Origin: Alphaproteobacteria bacterium | GTDB taxonomy: Bacteria; Pseudomonadota; Alphaproteobacteria; Caulobacterales; Parvularculaceae | Direction: 5' to 3' | NCBI GenBank assembly: GCA_013151255.1 | Contig: JAADIQ010000117.1 | Span: 1 to 64,000, forward strand | Length of the DNA stretch: 64,000 nucleotides | Shown here: positions 1 to 8,188 of the stretch, one piece after another | Numbering within the stretch: the stretch's first letter is position 1 | How the letters are laid out: every line of letters begins with the position of its first letter | Notes under the pieces: model-generated | Database searches by the model: none | What the model was told of the DNA's origin: nothing | What the model saw: only the letters and a program-made list of their open reading frames with translations | Made by a program: the position numbers and the translations under genes

Positions 1-250
1 TAAGACGAATGCAGACTTCGTCGGGGAGATTCTCCGCGCCAACAGCCGAAATCAAGCAACCCTTGTCGCTGACATTGCGGGTAATACATTCGATTACGGA
101 ATTATTTCTCAAAATCAACTTGGCGTTTTTGAACGCCGCCGCGCGACCCTGTTCGCGCTTGTCGTTGGGGTTGGGTATGGTCTCGCGCGGCGCAATCTTG
201 GCTGACTTTGTCACGCGTTTGCCAAAGCTTGGTTTTTCCGGAGCCGACAT
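1..250 (-). CDS. PilZ-domain protein (C-terminus cut by window edge)
   Basis: An 83-residue open frame runs off the left edge. It starts at ATG 250-248, with an in-frame TGA 15 bases upstream and an AAAGG-like ribosome site. After a charged leader of about 35 residues it shows the PilZ-like pattern of an Arg-rich entry (DKREQGRAAAF), an LILRNNS strand and a [C/V]xTRNVSDKGCLIS segment, where family members usually carry an (N/D)xSxxG motif. PilZ domains commonly bind cyclic di-GMP and control motility or envelope functions. Whether this copy binds it is unknown, because the second half lies outside the window. The assignment rests on pattern recognition over a short stretch, so confidence is moderate. 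Confidence 0.6.
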   Translation of the reverse strand, partial: MSAPEKPSFGKRVTKSAKIAPRETIPNPNDKREQGRAAAFKNAKLILRNNSVIECITRNVSDKGCLISAVGAENLPDEVCIRL

Positions 251-343
251 CGGCAAGCCCTTTCATCCGGGCGATATTTTGCCTGGTCTGGGTAAATCGT
301 TGGTTAACAACAGGTTGCACCTTGTCGCAGCCTGGCCTCCAGA

Positions 344-961
344 CTAATCAACCCGGGCGCAAGCCTTTTTCCAGGCCTCACGGGCGGTTGCGCGTTTGAA
401 ATAGGCGTTTGTTTTATCCCCCATCAGCGCCCCGTTTTTGGTAATCTTAACCAGAAACAGCGGGTAGATCACCGAGATATCGGCTAACGAAAATTCATCC
501 AGCAGGTAGCCGTCATCGCCCAAATTCGCCTCGATAAAATCAAGGCAGTTTTTGGTTTCTTTTTCCGCCCAGACTTTCATCGCCGGGATGCGGTGCTCTT
601 CCGGTAAAATCGCTGTTTGCGCTATCAGCATGTTGATGTACCCGCCCATGCCGGCCTCGCCAAAATGCAGCCATTGCAGATAGCGCCCATAGTCGCTGTC
701 ATCCGGGCGCCGCGCCAATCGTCCGTCTGCGTACTTATTCGCCAGATATTCAATTATCGCTGTCGATTCAACGATGCGCTCGTCGCCATCAAACATCACC
801 GGGGTCTTGCCCAGCGGATTGAGCGCAAGATATTCCGGCGCCTTCATTTTCGCACGGTCCATCTGGCGGGTTTCAATATCCGCCTCAAGCCCGAGCTCTT
901 CGAGCGCCCACAGAACGCGCAGTGACCGCGTATTGGGGAAATGATATAATTTCAACGTCAT
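344..961 (-). CDS. Glutathione S-transferase family protein
   Basis: 205 residues, the usual length for a soluble bacterial GST. The N-terminal thioredoxin-like domain (about 1-80) begins MTLKLYHFPNTRSLRV, with the candidate catalytic Ser/Asn-Thr region at residues 10-13. It contains the glutathione-binding NPLGKTPVM loop (cis-Pro) and the ESTAIIEYLA motif. The all-helical C-terminal domain follows and includes LADISVIYPLF, the N-capping box region of GSTs. The family conjugates or reduces substrates with glutathione in the cytoplasm; the substrate cannot be inferred. The start at 961 is preferred over an upstream in-frame ATG because it matches where family members begin. The gene is monocistronic and divergent from the gamma-glutamyltransferase. 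Confidence 0.9.
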   Translation of the reverse strand: MTLKLYHFPNTRSLRVLWALEELGLEADIETRQMDRAKMKAPEYLALNPLGKTPVMFDGDERIVESTAIIEYLANKYADGRLARRPDDSDYGRYLQWLHFGEAGMGGYINMLIAQTAILPEEHRIPAMKVWAEKETKNCLDFIEANLGDDGYLLDEFSLADISVIYPLFLVKITKNGALMGDKTNAYFKRATAREAWKKACARVD

Positions 962-1127
962 AGCATGCCGCCTTTTAATGTGAGCGGGCTTTATAGCACT
1001 AGATAGAAGTCCGCCCAGACAAAACAGCAGCGCCGCCAAACCCTTGAACCCACTATCGCTGGCGCCGCTGCAGGATTATGGTGACGGCTCACAAACCAGA
1101 CCTGCACAGCCATTAAAGGGCCCCAAA

Positions 1128-2942
1128 ATGTTGAAGTTTCCGCAACCATCATCCGTCTCCGGCTGCGTTCTTGCCGCCGCATGCGCCGCATTCCTAACGT
1201 TTGGCGCGGGCCCCATAGCGCTGGCTGAAGAGGCCGCCGCACAGCTGGATATTGGGCCCGGCGGCCGCCCGGTCGGGGAAAGCTGGTCGCGCAGTCCGGT
1301 CTTTGCCGCCAATGGCATCGCCGCCACCGCCCATCCGCTGGCAACCCAGACCGCCATAGAGATTTTAAAAAAGGGCGGCAGCGCGGTGGACGCTGCAATT
1401 GCAACCAACGCTGTTCTCGGCCTGATGGAGCCGACCGGCAACGGTATTGGCGGCGATCTGTTCGCCATTGTGTGGGACCCGAAAACCAAAAAACTCTATG
1501 GCCTCAACGGATCGGGCCGCTCGCCCATGGGCCGCTCGCTTGAACAAACGGTAGAACGCTCCGCCGCTATCGTCGGCGCCGGAAATGGCATCCCGCCCTT
1601 AGGCCATCTGCCGGTCACGGTGCCGGGAACGGTTGACGCCTGGTTTGAGCTGCATGAAAAATTCGGCCGGCTTTCAATGCGCCAAAACCTTAAACCGGCT
1701 ATCGATTACGCGAAGAACGGATTTCCGGTCTCGCCGGTCATTGCGATGTATCTGGCGCGCAATGAAGCCGCGTTCGTTCGCCGCGAAGAGATGATCGGCG
1801 AATATGACAACGCCAAAGCGACGTATTTTTCCGAAGGCCCGCCAAAGGCCGGCGAGATTTTCCGCAACCCGGATCTTGCCCGCACACTTGAAGTCGTCGC
1901 CAAAAAGGGCCGCAAAGGCTTTTACAAAGGCAAAATCGCCCGCACGATTGACGCTTATATGAAGCGCATCGGCGGCGATTTGCGCTATGAGGATTTTGCA
2001 GCCCACAAAAGCCAATGGGTCGACCCGGCTTGCGTTGACTATCGTGGGTATGACGTATGCGAATTACCGCCCAACAGCCAGGGCTTTGCGGCGCTGCAAA
2101 TGCTGAACATTCTGAAAAATATCGACCTCACGCAGTGGTCGCGCGGCTCGGCTGAGGTTATTCACTATATCGTTGAAGCCAAACGATTGGCGTTTGAAGA
2201 TGTCGCGCGGTTCTACGCTGACCCGGATTTTTCCGACATTCCTGCGGGCAAGCTGTTGTCGGATAAATACGGCCGTGAACTTTTTGATCGCATCGACCCC
2301 GCCCGCGCGATGACGGCGCCGCATGAATTGATTGAGGACAAGCTTGAGGGTCCTGGCGACACCACCTATTTCGCGGTTGCTGACGCAGACGGCATGATGG
2401 TTTCGCTCATTCAGTCGAACTATCGCGGCATGGGCTCTGGCCTGGTGCCCGACGGTCTCGGCTTTATGCTGCAGGACCGCGGCGAGCTTTTCTCGCTCGA
2501 TCCCGGCCACCCAAACGCCTACGCCCCCGGCAAACGCCCATTTCACACCATCATTCCGGCCTTCGTCATGAAAGACGGCGCACCCTATATGTCGTTTGGT
2601 CTAATGGGCGGCGCGATGCAGCCGCAAGGCCATGTTCAGGTGCTGATCAACATCATCGACTACCATATGAATGTTCAAGAAGCCGGCGACGCGGCGCGCA
2701 TCAATCATACGGGCGGGCGCCAACCCACCGGCATCGATCTCGACCCCGTCGGCCGTCTTGATGTTGAGCCCGGCATCCCGGAGGCGACACGCGAACGCCT
2801 CGAAGCGATGGGACACAATGTCAATGTTGTTGATAACGGCGTCGCCTTTGGCGGCTATGAAGCCATTCTTCGCGACCCGGAAACCGGCGTCTATGTCGGG
2901 GCGACGGAAATGCGCAAAGACGGCTCGGTCAGCGGGTATTAA
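1128..2942 (+). CDS. ggt: Gamma-glutamyltransferase, periplasmic
   Basis: 604 residues, typical for the family. A signal peptide (about residues 1-34, hydrophobic core LAAACAAFLTFGAG, cleavage near ALAEEA) directs export. The large-subunit region has GGSAVDAAIATN and GNGIGGDLFAIVWD. The autoprocessing site and nucleophilic Thr lie near residue 411 in the GDTTYFAV motif that starts the small subunit, and the C-terminal half has the LMGGAMQPQGHVQ signature. The enzyme hydrolyses or transfers the gamma-glutamyl group of glutathione. The GST gene next door is divergent, so a shared glutathione theme is only suggestive. The ATG at 1128 gives a clean signal peptide; an earlier in-frame start at 1044 would bury it. 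Confidence 0.93.
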   Translation: MLKFPQPSSVSGCVLAAACAAFLTFGAGPIALAEEAAAQLDIGPGGRPVGESWSRSPVFAANGIAATAHPLATQTAIEILKKGGSAVDAAIATNAVLGLMEPTGNGIGGDLFAIVWDPKTKKLYGLNGSGRSPMGRSLEQTVERSAAIVGAGNGIPPLGHLPVTVPGTVDAWFELHEKFGRLSMRQNLKPAIDYAKNGFPVSPVIAMYLARNEAAFVRREEMIGEYDNAKATYFSEGPPKAGEIFRNPDLARTLEVVAKKGRKGFYKGKIARTIDAYMKRIGGDLRYEDFAAHKSQWVDPACVDYRGYDVCELPPNSQGFAALQMLNILKNIDLTQWSRGSAEVIHYIVEAKRLAFEDVARFYADPDFSDIPAGKLLSDKYGRELFDRIDPARAMTAPHELIEDKLEGPGDTTYFAVADADGMMVSLIQSNYRGMGSGLVPDGLGFMLQDRGELFSLDPGHPNAYAPGKRPFHTIIPAFVMKDGAPYMSFGLMGGAMQPQGHVQVLINIIDYHMNVQEAGDAARINHTGGRQPTGIDLDPVGRLDVEPGIPEATRERLEAMGHNVNVVDNGVAFGGYEAILRDPETGVYVGATEMRKDGSVSGY

Positions 2943-2943
2943 T

Positions 2944-2980
2944 TAGAGCGCCTGGCGAAAAAGTGGAAACCGGTTTTTCG
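2944..2980 (+). repeat. Short dispersed intergenic repeat, copy 1
   Basis: A stretch of about 37 bases built around GGCGAAAAAGTGGAA, just after the ggt stop codon. A close relative lies in opposite orientation at 17753-17792; by eye about 30 of 36 positions agree, including the 15-base core. This resembles the short conserved intergenic motifs common in alphaproteobacterial genomes. No function is assigned. Confidence 0.6.
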
Positions 2981-2986
2981 CCTCCC

Positions 2987-3002
2987 GACCGCGAAGGCGG
3001 TC
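2987..3002. terminator. Small hairpin between convergent genes
   Basis: GACCGC-gaag-GCGGTC forms a perfect six-base stem with a four-base loop between the convergent ggt and amidohydrolase genes. There is no T run on either side, so termination is only a guess from position. Confidence 0.35.
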
Positions 3003-3102
3003 GAGTCATAATCTGCGCGCCTTCGCGTGCGGGCCGGCGCGCAACAAAGAATCTAGGGCGTCGGGCGATTCCTATTAATCGCCTGGCGCACTGGCGCGGG
3101 AC

Positions 3103-3918
3103 TTAAAGTTTGAAAACACGCCTGGCGGTTTGCGCCAGAAACTTGGCTTTGGTTTCATCATCCAGCCCCAGGCCATCCAGTCGTTCCAGACAGCGCGTCG
3201 GCGACAGCATCGGGTAATTGGTGCCGAACATCACCCGGTCTTTGCCCGGGCCCTTCATCAACGAGACAAAGCTTTCCGGCAGACGGTGCAGCGCATAAGC
3301 GCTGGTGTCGACATAGAAGTTTTTAAACTTATGGATCAGCGACACAACTTCGTCGAGCCAGGGAAAACCCACATGACCGCCAACAACGGTAAGCTCGGGA
3401 AAGTCGAGCAGAACATCTTCGAGATAGGGAATGGGCCGCCCGGTCTCAGACCGCTTTAACGGGCCGGTATGGCCAATTTGCGTGCAGAAAGGCAGGCCCT
3501 CATCGACGCAAGCGGTATAGATCGGATAATAGCGCCGGTCGTTCGGCGGCAGATCCCACAGCCATGGAACAATCCGTACGCCGACGAACTTGCCGGTTTT
3601 GGCGCGCGCGCGGATTTCTCTCACCGCCCCCATCGGATCGTTCAAATCCGCCGAAATAAACCCCTTCAGACGCTCTGGGGCGACGTCTATCGCCATCTCA
3701 ACATCGTCATTTGAAATCAGATCGCCGCCCGGCCCAGACCAGGCCGAAATCAACGATGTCGCGACGCCGGCCGCATCCATCTCTGCGATCAATGCTTCAG
3801 GCTTTGGAACCGGCGGATCCTCGCTTTGGCTGGTCCAGCGCCATAAGCTCGCCAGCCACGGCTCGCGCATAAACCGCGCCGTTGGCAGTTGCGCCCAAAC
3901 ATCGATGATTTCCATCAC
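3103..3918 (-). CDS. Amidohydrolase family protein (amidohydrolase-related, ACMSD-like)
   Basis: 271 residues with the TIM-barrel features of the amidohydrolase_2/ACMSD group. It opens MMEIIDVWAQLP where relatives have the metal-binding HxH; that HxH is absent here. QIGHTGP (about 145) and VVGGHVGFPWLDE (about 185) supply candidate metal or acid-base His residues, and FYVDTSAYA and VMFGTNYPML (Asn-Tyr-Pro, where many members have the DxP of FGSDYP) close the barrel. Relatives are metal-dependent hydrolases or decarboxylases of aromatic or lactone compounds. With the first metal ligands and the final Asp missing or altered, the reaction is uncertain. It is convergent with ggt. Confidence 0.8.
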   Translation of the reverse strand: MMEIIDVWAQLPTARFMREPWLASLWRWTSQSEDPPVPKPEALIAEMDAAGVATSLISAWSGPGGDLISNDDVEMAIDVAPERLKGFISADLNDPMGAVREIRARAKTGKFVGVRIVPWLWDLPPNDRRYYPIYTACVDEGLPFCTQIGHTGPLKRSETGRPIPYLEDVLLDFPELTVVGGHVGFPWLDEVVSLIHKFKNFYVDTSAYALHRLPESFVSLMKGPGKDRVMFGTNYPMLSPTRCLERLDGLGLDDETKAKFLAQTARRVFKL

Positions 3919-3995
3919 ATCCTCGCTTGTCAGTGAAGGCGATGGTCCGCCGCAGCAACGCGCCGCGCAATAGTTTTATGCAGCACGCACTGCAA

Positions 3996-5266
3996 TCAGG
4001 TGTTCATGGAATCGAAGAAATCCTGATTGGATTTGGTTTGTTTGAGCTTGTCGATAAGGAATTCGATGGAGTCCGATACTCCCATCGGCGACAGGATGCG
4101 GCGCAGGACAAATATTTTCTGCAATTGCACTGGCGGCGTGATGAGGTCTTCTTTGCGGGTGCCGGATTTGGCGATGTCGATCGCCGGATAGGTGCGTTTG
4201 TCGGCAACCTTACGGTCGAGGATTAACTCGGAGTTGCCGGTGCCTTTGAACTCTTCAAAGATTACCTCGTCCATTTTCGAGCCGGTCTCAATCAACGCAG
4301 TTGCGATAATCGTCAGCGAGCCGCCCTCTTCGATGTTGCGCGCGGCGCCGAAAAATCGCTTCGGCCGTTGCAGCGCATTGGCGTCAACGCCGCCGGTCAG
4401 CACCTTGCCGGAAGATGGCACTACGGTGTTATAGGCCCTGCCGAGCCGGGTAATGGAATCCAGCAGGATCACCACATCGCGGCCATGTTCAACAGCCGCT
4501 TGGCTTTCTCAATCACCATTTCCGCAACCTGAACATGGCGCGTCGCTGGTTCGTCAAAGGTTGAGGAGACAACTTCGCCCTTCACCGAGCGCTGCATATC
4601 AGTCACCTCTTCCGGCCGCTCGTCGATGAGCAACACGATGAGATAGGCTTCCGGGTGGTTTGCCGCGATGGCGTGGGCGATGTTTTGTAGAATAACCGTC
4701 TTGCCGGTGCGCGGCGGCGCGGTGATGAGCGCGCGCTGACCCTTGCCGAGCGGCGCGACCAGATCGATTACCCGCGCGGTGAGGTCTTTAGTGGTTTCAC
4801 CCACAACTTCCATGTTGAACCGTTCTTCCGGGTAGAGCGGCGTCAGATTATCGAAATGCACCTTGTGGCGGGCTTTTTCCGGGTTCTCAAAATTGATAGT
4901 TGCGACCTGCAACAGCGCAAAATAACGCTCGCCATCCTTCGGGCTGCGGATTTCACCGATGACCGTGTCGCCAGTGCGCAACGCAAACCGGCGGATCTGG
5001 TTTGGCGAGACATAAATATCGTCAGGCCCGGCAAGATAGTTGGCCTCCGGCGAGCGCAGGAAACCAAATCCGTCCGACAAAACCTCCAACACCCCGCCGG
5101 CGGAAATTTCTACGTCATGGTCGGCCAGCTCCTTGAGGATTGAAAACAGCATGTCCTGCTTGCGCATGGTCGACGCGTTCTCAACCTCCAGCTCTTCTGC
5201 GAAAGCCAAAAGCTCAGCCGGTGATTTCTGCTTCAGCTCGTCGAGCGTCATTTTTTCAGGCAGCAT
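3996..5266 (-). pseudogene. rho: Transcription termination factor Rho, split by a one-base frameshift
   Basis: Two adjacent frames make one Rho. The upstream frame (5266 to about 4493) carries the N-terminal helical domain ([16 protein letters not shown]), the RNA-binding cold-shock-like fold ([14 protein letters not shown]), and the P-loop APPRTGKT with [12 protein letters not shown]. The downstream frame resumes at [14 protein letters not shown] and carries the Q-loop/R-loop region to [11 protein letters not shown]. Adding one G (CTGGTTGAACAT instead of CTGTTGAACAT, near 4491-4494) restores [15 protein letters not shown] and a 423-residue protein, exactly family length. Rho is an RNA-dependent hexameric helicase, usually important for growth, so a sequence or assembly error is more likely than a true null. 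It is last in hemE-hemJ-rho. The start at 5266 has a GAGG ribosome site. Confidence 0.9.
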
Positions 5267-5444
5267 GGAAGACCTCAATCGGAAAACGCCCGCACGGAAC
5301 CGGCGGGTCAAACGGCTAAATAAGAAAATGGCGCGGTGCGTCAGCGGCCATAAAGCCAGCGTTAGCACCCAGGAAGGGAACGTTGCCCTAGATATAGGGC
5401 GGCGCGGCGCGGCGTCAATCCATGGATGATAAAACGCCGCGGGG

Positions 5445-5892
5445 TTAAAACGGTTTGACGATCACCAAAATAACGATCGCGATCAACAAGATAAACGGAG
5501 CTTCATTCGTAACCCGCCAGAACCGCTCGCTGCGCGGGCGTTCACCGGCCTCGAATTTCCGCCGGGAGGCGGCATAAAACCCGTGAATTGCCGACATCAC
5601 CACCACCAGCACCAGCTTGATATGCAGCCATGTCTCCGAAAGTAGGGCCGGGTTGGCAATCAGCATCAAGATGCCGAGCACCCAGACGGCGCCCATGGCC
5701 GGATTGATAATCCCCCTCAGCAGCCGGCGTTCCATCTGGACGAAGTGGCGCTCCGCCTCGCCGCCCTTTTCCGACTTGTGGTGGTAAATAAACAGCCGCG
5801 GCAGATACATCATGCCGGCCATCCAGGCGATCACAGCGCAGGTGAACCGCCTTAATCCATAAATAATACTCAGCTAAACCCGCGCCCATCAT
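5445..5892 (-). pseudogene. hemJ: HemJ-type protoporphyrinogen oxidase, frameshifted near its start
   Basis: The HemJ/UPF0093 family is a small haem-pathway membrane oxidase. The 129-residue frame from 5834 holds most of the protein: AWMAGMMYLPRLFIYHH, a second hydrophobic segment, HIKLVLVVVMSAIHG and a C-terminal helix ending VKPF. The expected first residues EYYLWIKAVH, with a conserved His, lie in another frame starting at ATG 5892. A net loss of two bases (or gain of one) near 5839-5842 separates them; restoring two gives about 149 residues, the usual length. The 5892 start overlaps the hemE stop (TGATG), which supports it as the original start and implies translational coupling. Either an indel error or a real 5' lesion explains it. 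Confidence 0.8.
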
Positions 5893-6923
5893 CCCTCCCC
5901 GCGTAGGTGGCGCACCAGCGCCGCAACGTTTTCCGGCGGTGTTTGCGGCGTGAACCCATGACCGAGGTTGAAAATATAAGGCACGTCGCAGAAGATTTTC
6001 AGCAGATTATCAGCCGCCCGTTTCATCTCATCGCCGCCCTTGATCACCACCAGCGGATCAAGCCCGCCCTGCACCGTGGTATGGCCGCTTAAATAGCCCC
6101 GCGCCCAGGCTGGATTCATTCCATAATCGATACTCAGCCCATCACATATCGCCAGCATGGCATATTCCGCCGCCTTCTCGCCGACCCCTTTGGGAAACAA
6201 AATCACCGGCGTTTCCGGATGGGCTTTTTTAACCCCTTGGGCAATTTTGTTGAGCGGCCCTACTGAGACTGCGTTGAGGACCGGCCAGGGCAGACCCCCC
6301 GCCCAGGTGTCGAACAATTGCACCGCATCGGCGCCTGCTTCTATCTGCGCGTTTAGGTAGTCAATCGTGAGATCACTGAGGAGATCGATCAGGCTCTTCA
6401 GAAAAACCGGGTCGCGGTAATACCACTCGCGAAGCGACGCCGGGTCGCGCATCGATTGCCCCGCCAGCATGTAGGTCGCGACCGTCCAGGGCGCCCCGGC
6501 AAAGCCGATTAGCGCCTTGTCAGGATCAAGCGCCGCTCGCGTTGCGCGCACGGTTTCAAACACCGGCGCGAGGCTTTTCAAAACATCTTGCCCGCGAAAG
6601 CGATCAATATTTTCGGGGGTTATGACCGGATTAAGCCGTGGGCCCTCGCCTTCGCCAAAAGTTAAGCTCTGGCCCATGGCATGCGGGATCAACAAGATAT
6701 CGGCAAACAAAATAGCCGCATCAAGATCAAACCGGTGGACCGGTTGCAGCGTCACTTCGCTGGCGAGCTCAGGGTTGAAACACAGCTCCAGAAACGAGCC
6801 GGCTTTGGCGCGCAATTCGCGATATTCCGGAAGATAGCGCCCTGCCTGACGCATGAACCAGACCGGCGGTATGGCCTGAACCTCTCCGGCTAGCGCGTTA
6901 AGAAACTTTGATTGTCGTGTCAT
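5889..6923 (-). CDS. hemE: Uroporphyrinogen decarboxylase
   Basis: 344 residues, full length. The N-terminal PVWFMRQAGRYLPEYR is the first family signature with the substrate-binding Arg residues, DAAILFADILLIPHAMG carries the conserved Asp, and the second signature region lies around GFAGAPWTVATYML. It converts uroporphyrinogen III to coproporphyrinogen III in cytoplasmic haem synthesis. Its stop overlaps the hemJ start, and rho follows, the classic alphaproteobacterial order. In Caulobacter the chromosomal origin sits directly upstream of hemE; the intergene upstream of this copy carries origin-like motifs, so replication and transcription here may be linked. Confidence 0.96.
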   Translation of the reverse strand: MTRQSKFLNALAGEVQAIPPVWFMRQAGRYLPEYRELRAKAGSFLELCFNPELASEVTLQPVHRFDLDAAILFADILLIPHAMGQSLTFGEGEGPRLNPVITPENIDRFRGQDVLKSLAPVFETVRATRAALDPDKALIGFAGAPWTVATYMLAGQSMRDPASLREWYYRDPVFLKSLIDLLSDLTIDYLNAQIEAGADAVQLFDTWAGGLPWPVLNAVSVGPLNKIAQGVKKAHPETPVILFPKGVGEKAAEYAMLAICDGLSIDYGMNPAWARGYLSGHTTVQGGLDPLVVIKGGDEMKRAADNLLKIFCDVPYIFNLGHGFTPQTPPENVAALVRHLRGEG

Positions 6924-6963
6924 GGGTTGAATTTTTTACCTGTTAACTTTTCATAAAGGAATC

Positions 6964-6978
6964 TTAATAAAGGATTAA
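6964..6978. promoter_or_regulatory. CtrA-type binding motif TTAA-N7-TTAA in oriC region
   Basis: The sequence reads TTAA, seven bases (TAAAGGA), TTAA, an exact match to the CtrA response-regulator consensus. In Caulobacter CtrA binds the origin next to hemE and silences replication in swarmer cells. The site lies 41 bases upstream of hemE and could also act on its promoter. Confidence 0.6.
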
Positions 6979-7024
6979 TTTAAAGAAGGCCCGTGGATTC
7001 AGGGGATAACAGGCGGGCATAGTT

Positions 7025-7033
7025 TGATCCACA
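7025..7033 (+). promoter_or_regulatory. DnaA box (TGATCCACA)
   Basis: TGATCCACA is one base from the general TTATCCACA box and is the form of the G-boxes in the Caulobacter origin. It lies in the middle of the hemE-ppsR intergene, between the two GANTC sites. Confidence 0.6.
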
Positions 7034-7309
7034 GACATCATCCAAAAGACTCACAAGCTTTTACGCAGGGAGGAAAATTTCAACATCATGGTGAAAAGAG
7101 CGTTAAGCGTTTAAAATCACGTTACCACCTGCCAACACAGCTTCTGGAAAGCCTTGGATATCCAAAACCTGGTGTGAGGGCGAAAGTATAAACTTACCCA
7201 AAGCGGTTATTCTATTTCCCCTGGGCGCCAGCCCGGTATGACTTATGGGTTATGAACAGCCAAAAATCAGCGCTCGCGAAACCCATGTGTTTTCCCTTAT
7301 AGTTCCCCA

Positions 7310-8188
7310 ATGTCTCAATCCGCACCTGATGCTGACGCCGAACCGAAAGCTGCGCGCAAAACCGCGCCGCTGGCGACGTTCTTTCATGTTCACCTGGTCT
7401 CTGATTCGACCGGCGAGACATTGAACGCGATGTTGAAAGCGACGGCCTCGCAATTTGTTGCGGCCAAACCGCTGGAGCATATTTATGCGCTGGTGCGTTC
7501 GGCAACGCAGATGGAAAAAACCCTGGCTGAAATTGAGGCCTCCCCCGGGATTGTGCTTTATACAATCATCAATCCGGAACTACGCCGGCTGTTAGAAATC
7601 CGCTGCAGCGAGTTGCAGACGCCGGCGATATCTATTCTCGATCCGCTGCTGAACGCCTTCACCGATTATCTCGGGCTTGAGCAGTCGCATCAGCGCGGCG
7701 CCCAGCACCAGCTTGACGAGAAATACTTCAAACGCATTGCAGCGCTTGATTACACGCTCTCCCATGATGACGGGCAAATGGTGTGGGATCTTGAACCCGC
7801 CGATGTTGTGGTCATAGGCGTCAGCCGCACCTCGAAAACACCGACTTGCATGTATCTGGCAAATCGCGGCGTGAAGGCTGCGAATGTGCCGTTGATACCA
7901 ACCTCTGACCCGCCGCCGGAATTGTTCAAATTACGAAAGCCGCTGATCGTCGGTTTGGTGGCCAGCCCGGAGCGGCTCGCGCAAATCCGCAAAAGCCGGC
8001 TTGGCGGGCTTAATGCTACCGGCGTCGCTGAAGAATATTCCGACCATGATCTGATCCGCGCGGAGGTTTTGCGCGCCAAGCGGCTCTGCGCAAAACATCG
8101 CTGGCCGGTGATCGATGTAACGCGCAAATCAGTGGAGGAAACCGCCGCCGCCATTCTCACCAAACTATCCGCGCGCCAAAACCGATGA
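7310..8188 (+). CDS. ppsR: PpsR-type kinase/pyrophosphorylase (PEP synthase or PPDK regulatory protein)
   Basis: 292 residues of the DUF299/PPSR family. The core begins FHVHLVSDSTGET (about residue 24) and includes SHDDGQ and the P-loop-like GVSRTSKTPTCMYLANRG (about 165-182), all family hallmarks. These bifunctional proteins use ADP to inactivate, and phosphate to reactivate, phosphoenolpyruvate synthase or pyruvate phosphate dikinase. The first about 20 residues are Ala/Pro-rich and poorly conserved, and no Shine-Dalgarno is seen before ATG 7310, so the start could lie slightly downstream. The gene overlaps maf by four bases (ATGA) and heads the maf-aroE-coaE run. Confidence 0.9.
   Translation: MSQSAPDADAEPKAARKTAPLATFFHVHLVSDSTGETLNAMLKATASQFVAAKPLEHIYALVRSATQMEKTLAEIEASPGIVLYTIINPELRRLLEIRCSELQTPAISILDPLLNAFTDYLGLEQSHQRGAQHQLDEKYFKRIAALDYTLSHDDGQMVWDLEPADVVVIGVSRTSKTPTCMYLANRGVKAANVPLIPTSDPPPELFKLRKPLIVGLVASPERLAQIRKSRLGGLNATGVAEEYSDHDLIRAEVLRAKRLCAKHRWPVIDVTRKSVEETAAAILTKLSARQNR

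Larger units (their letters stand above)
6924..7309. other. oriC: Candidate chromosomal replication origin (oriC)
   Basis: A 386-base gene-free gap between divergent hemE and ppsR, the place of oriC in Caulobacter and several other alphaproteobacteria. It opens with an AT-rich block (about 6928-6985) holding a perfect TTAA-N7-TTAA at 6964-6978. Then come two GANTC methylation-type sites (6996-7000 and 7048-7052), a TGATCCACA box at 7025-7033 identical to the Caulobacter moderate DnaA site, a weaker CGTGGATTC at 6992-7000, and TTATGAACA at 7250-7258. This is strong positional and motif evidence; a GC-skew reversal could not be computed here. Confidence 0.7.

Noticed and set aside
2064-2546. 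Antisense frame of 160 codons inside ggt
   Set aside because: It has no family motif and mirrors the codon bias of a strong real gene; it is a shadow frame. Similar long antisense frames in GC-rich genes (for example 34115-35131 in ftsK, 21068-21769 in the TIR-FGE gene) were rejected for the same reason.
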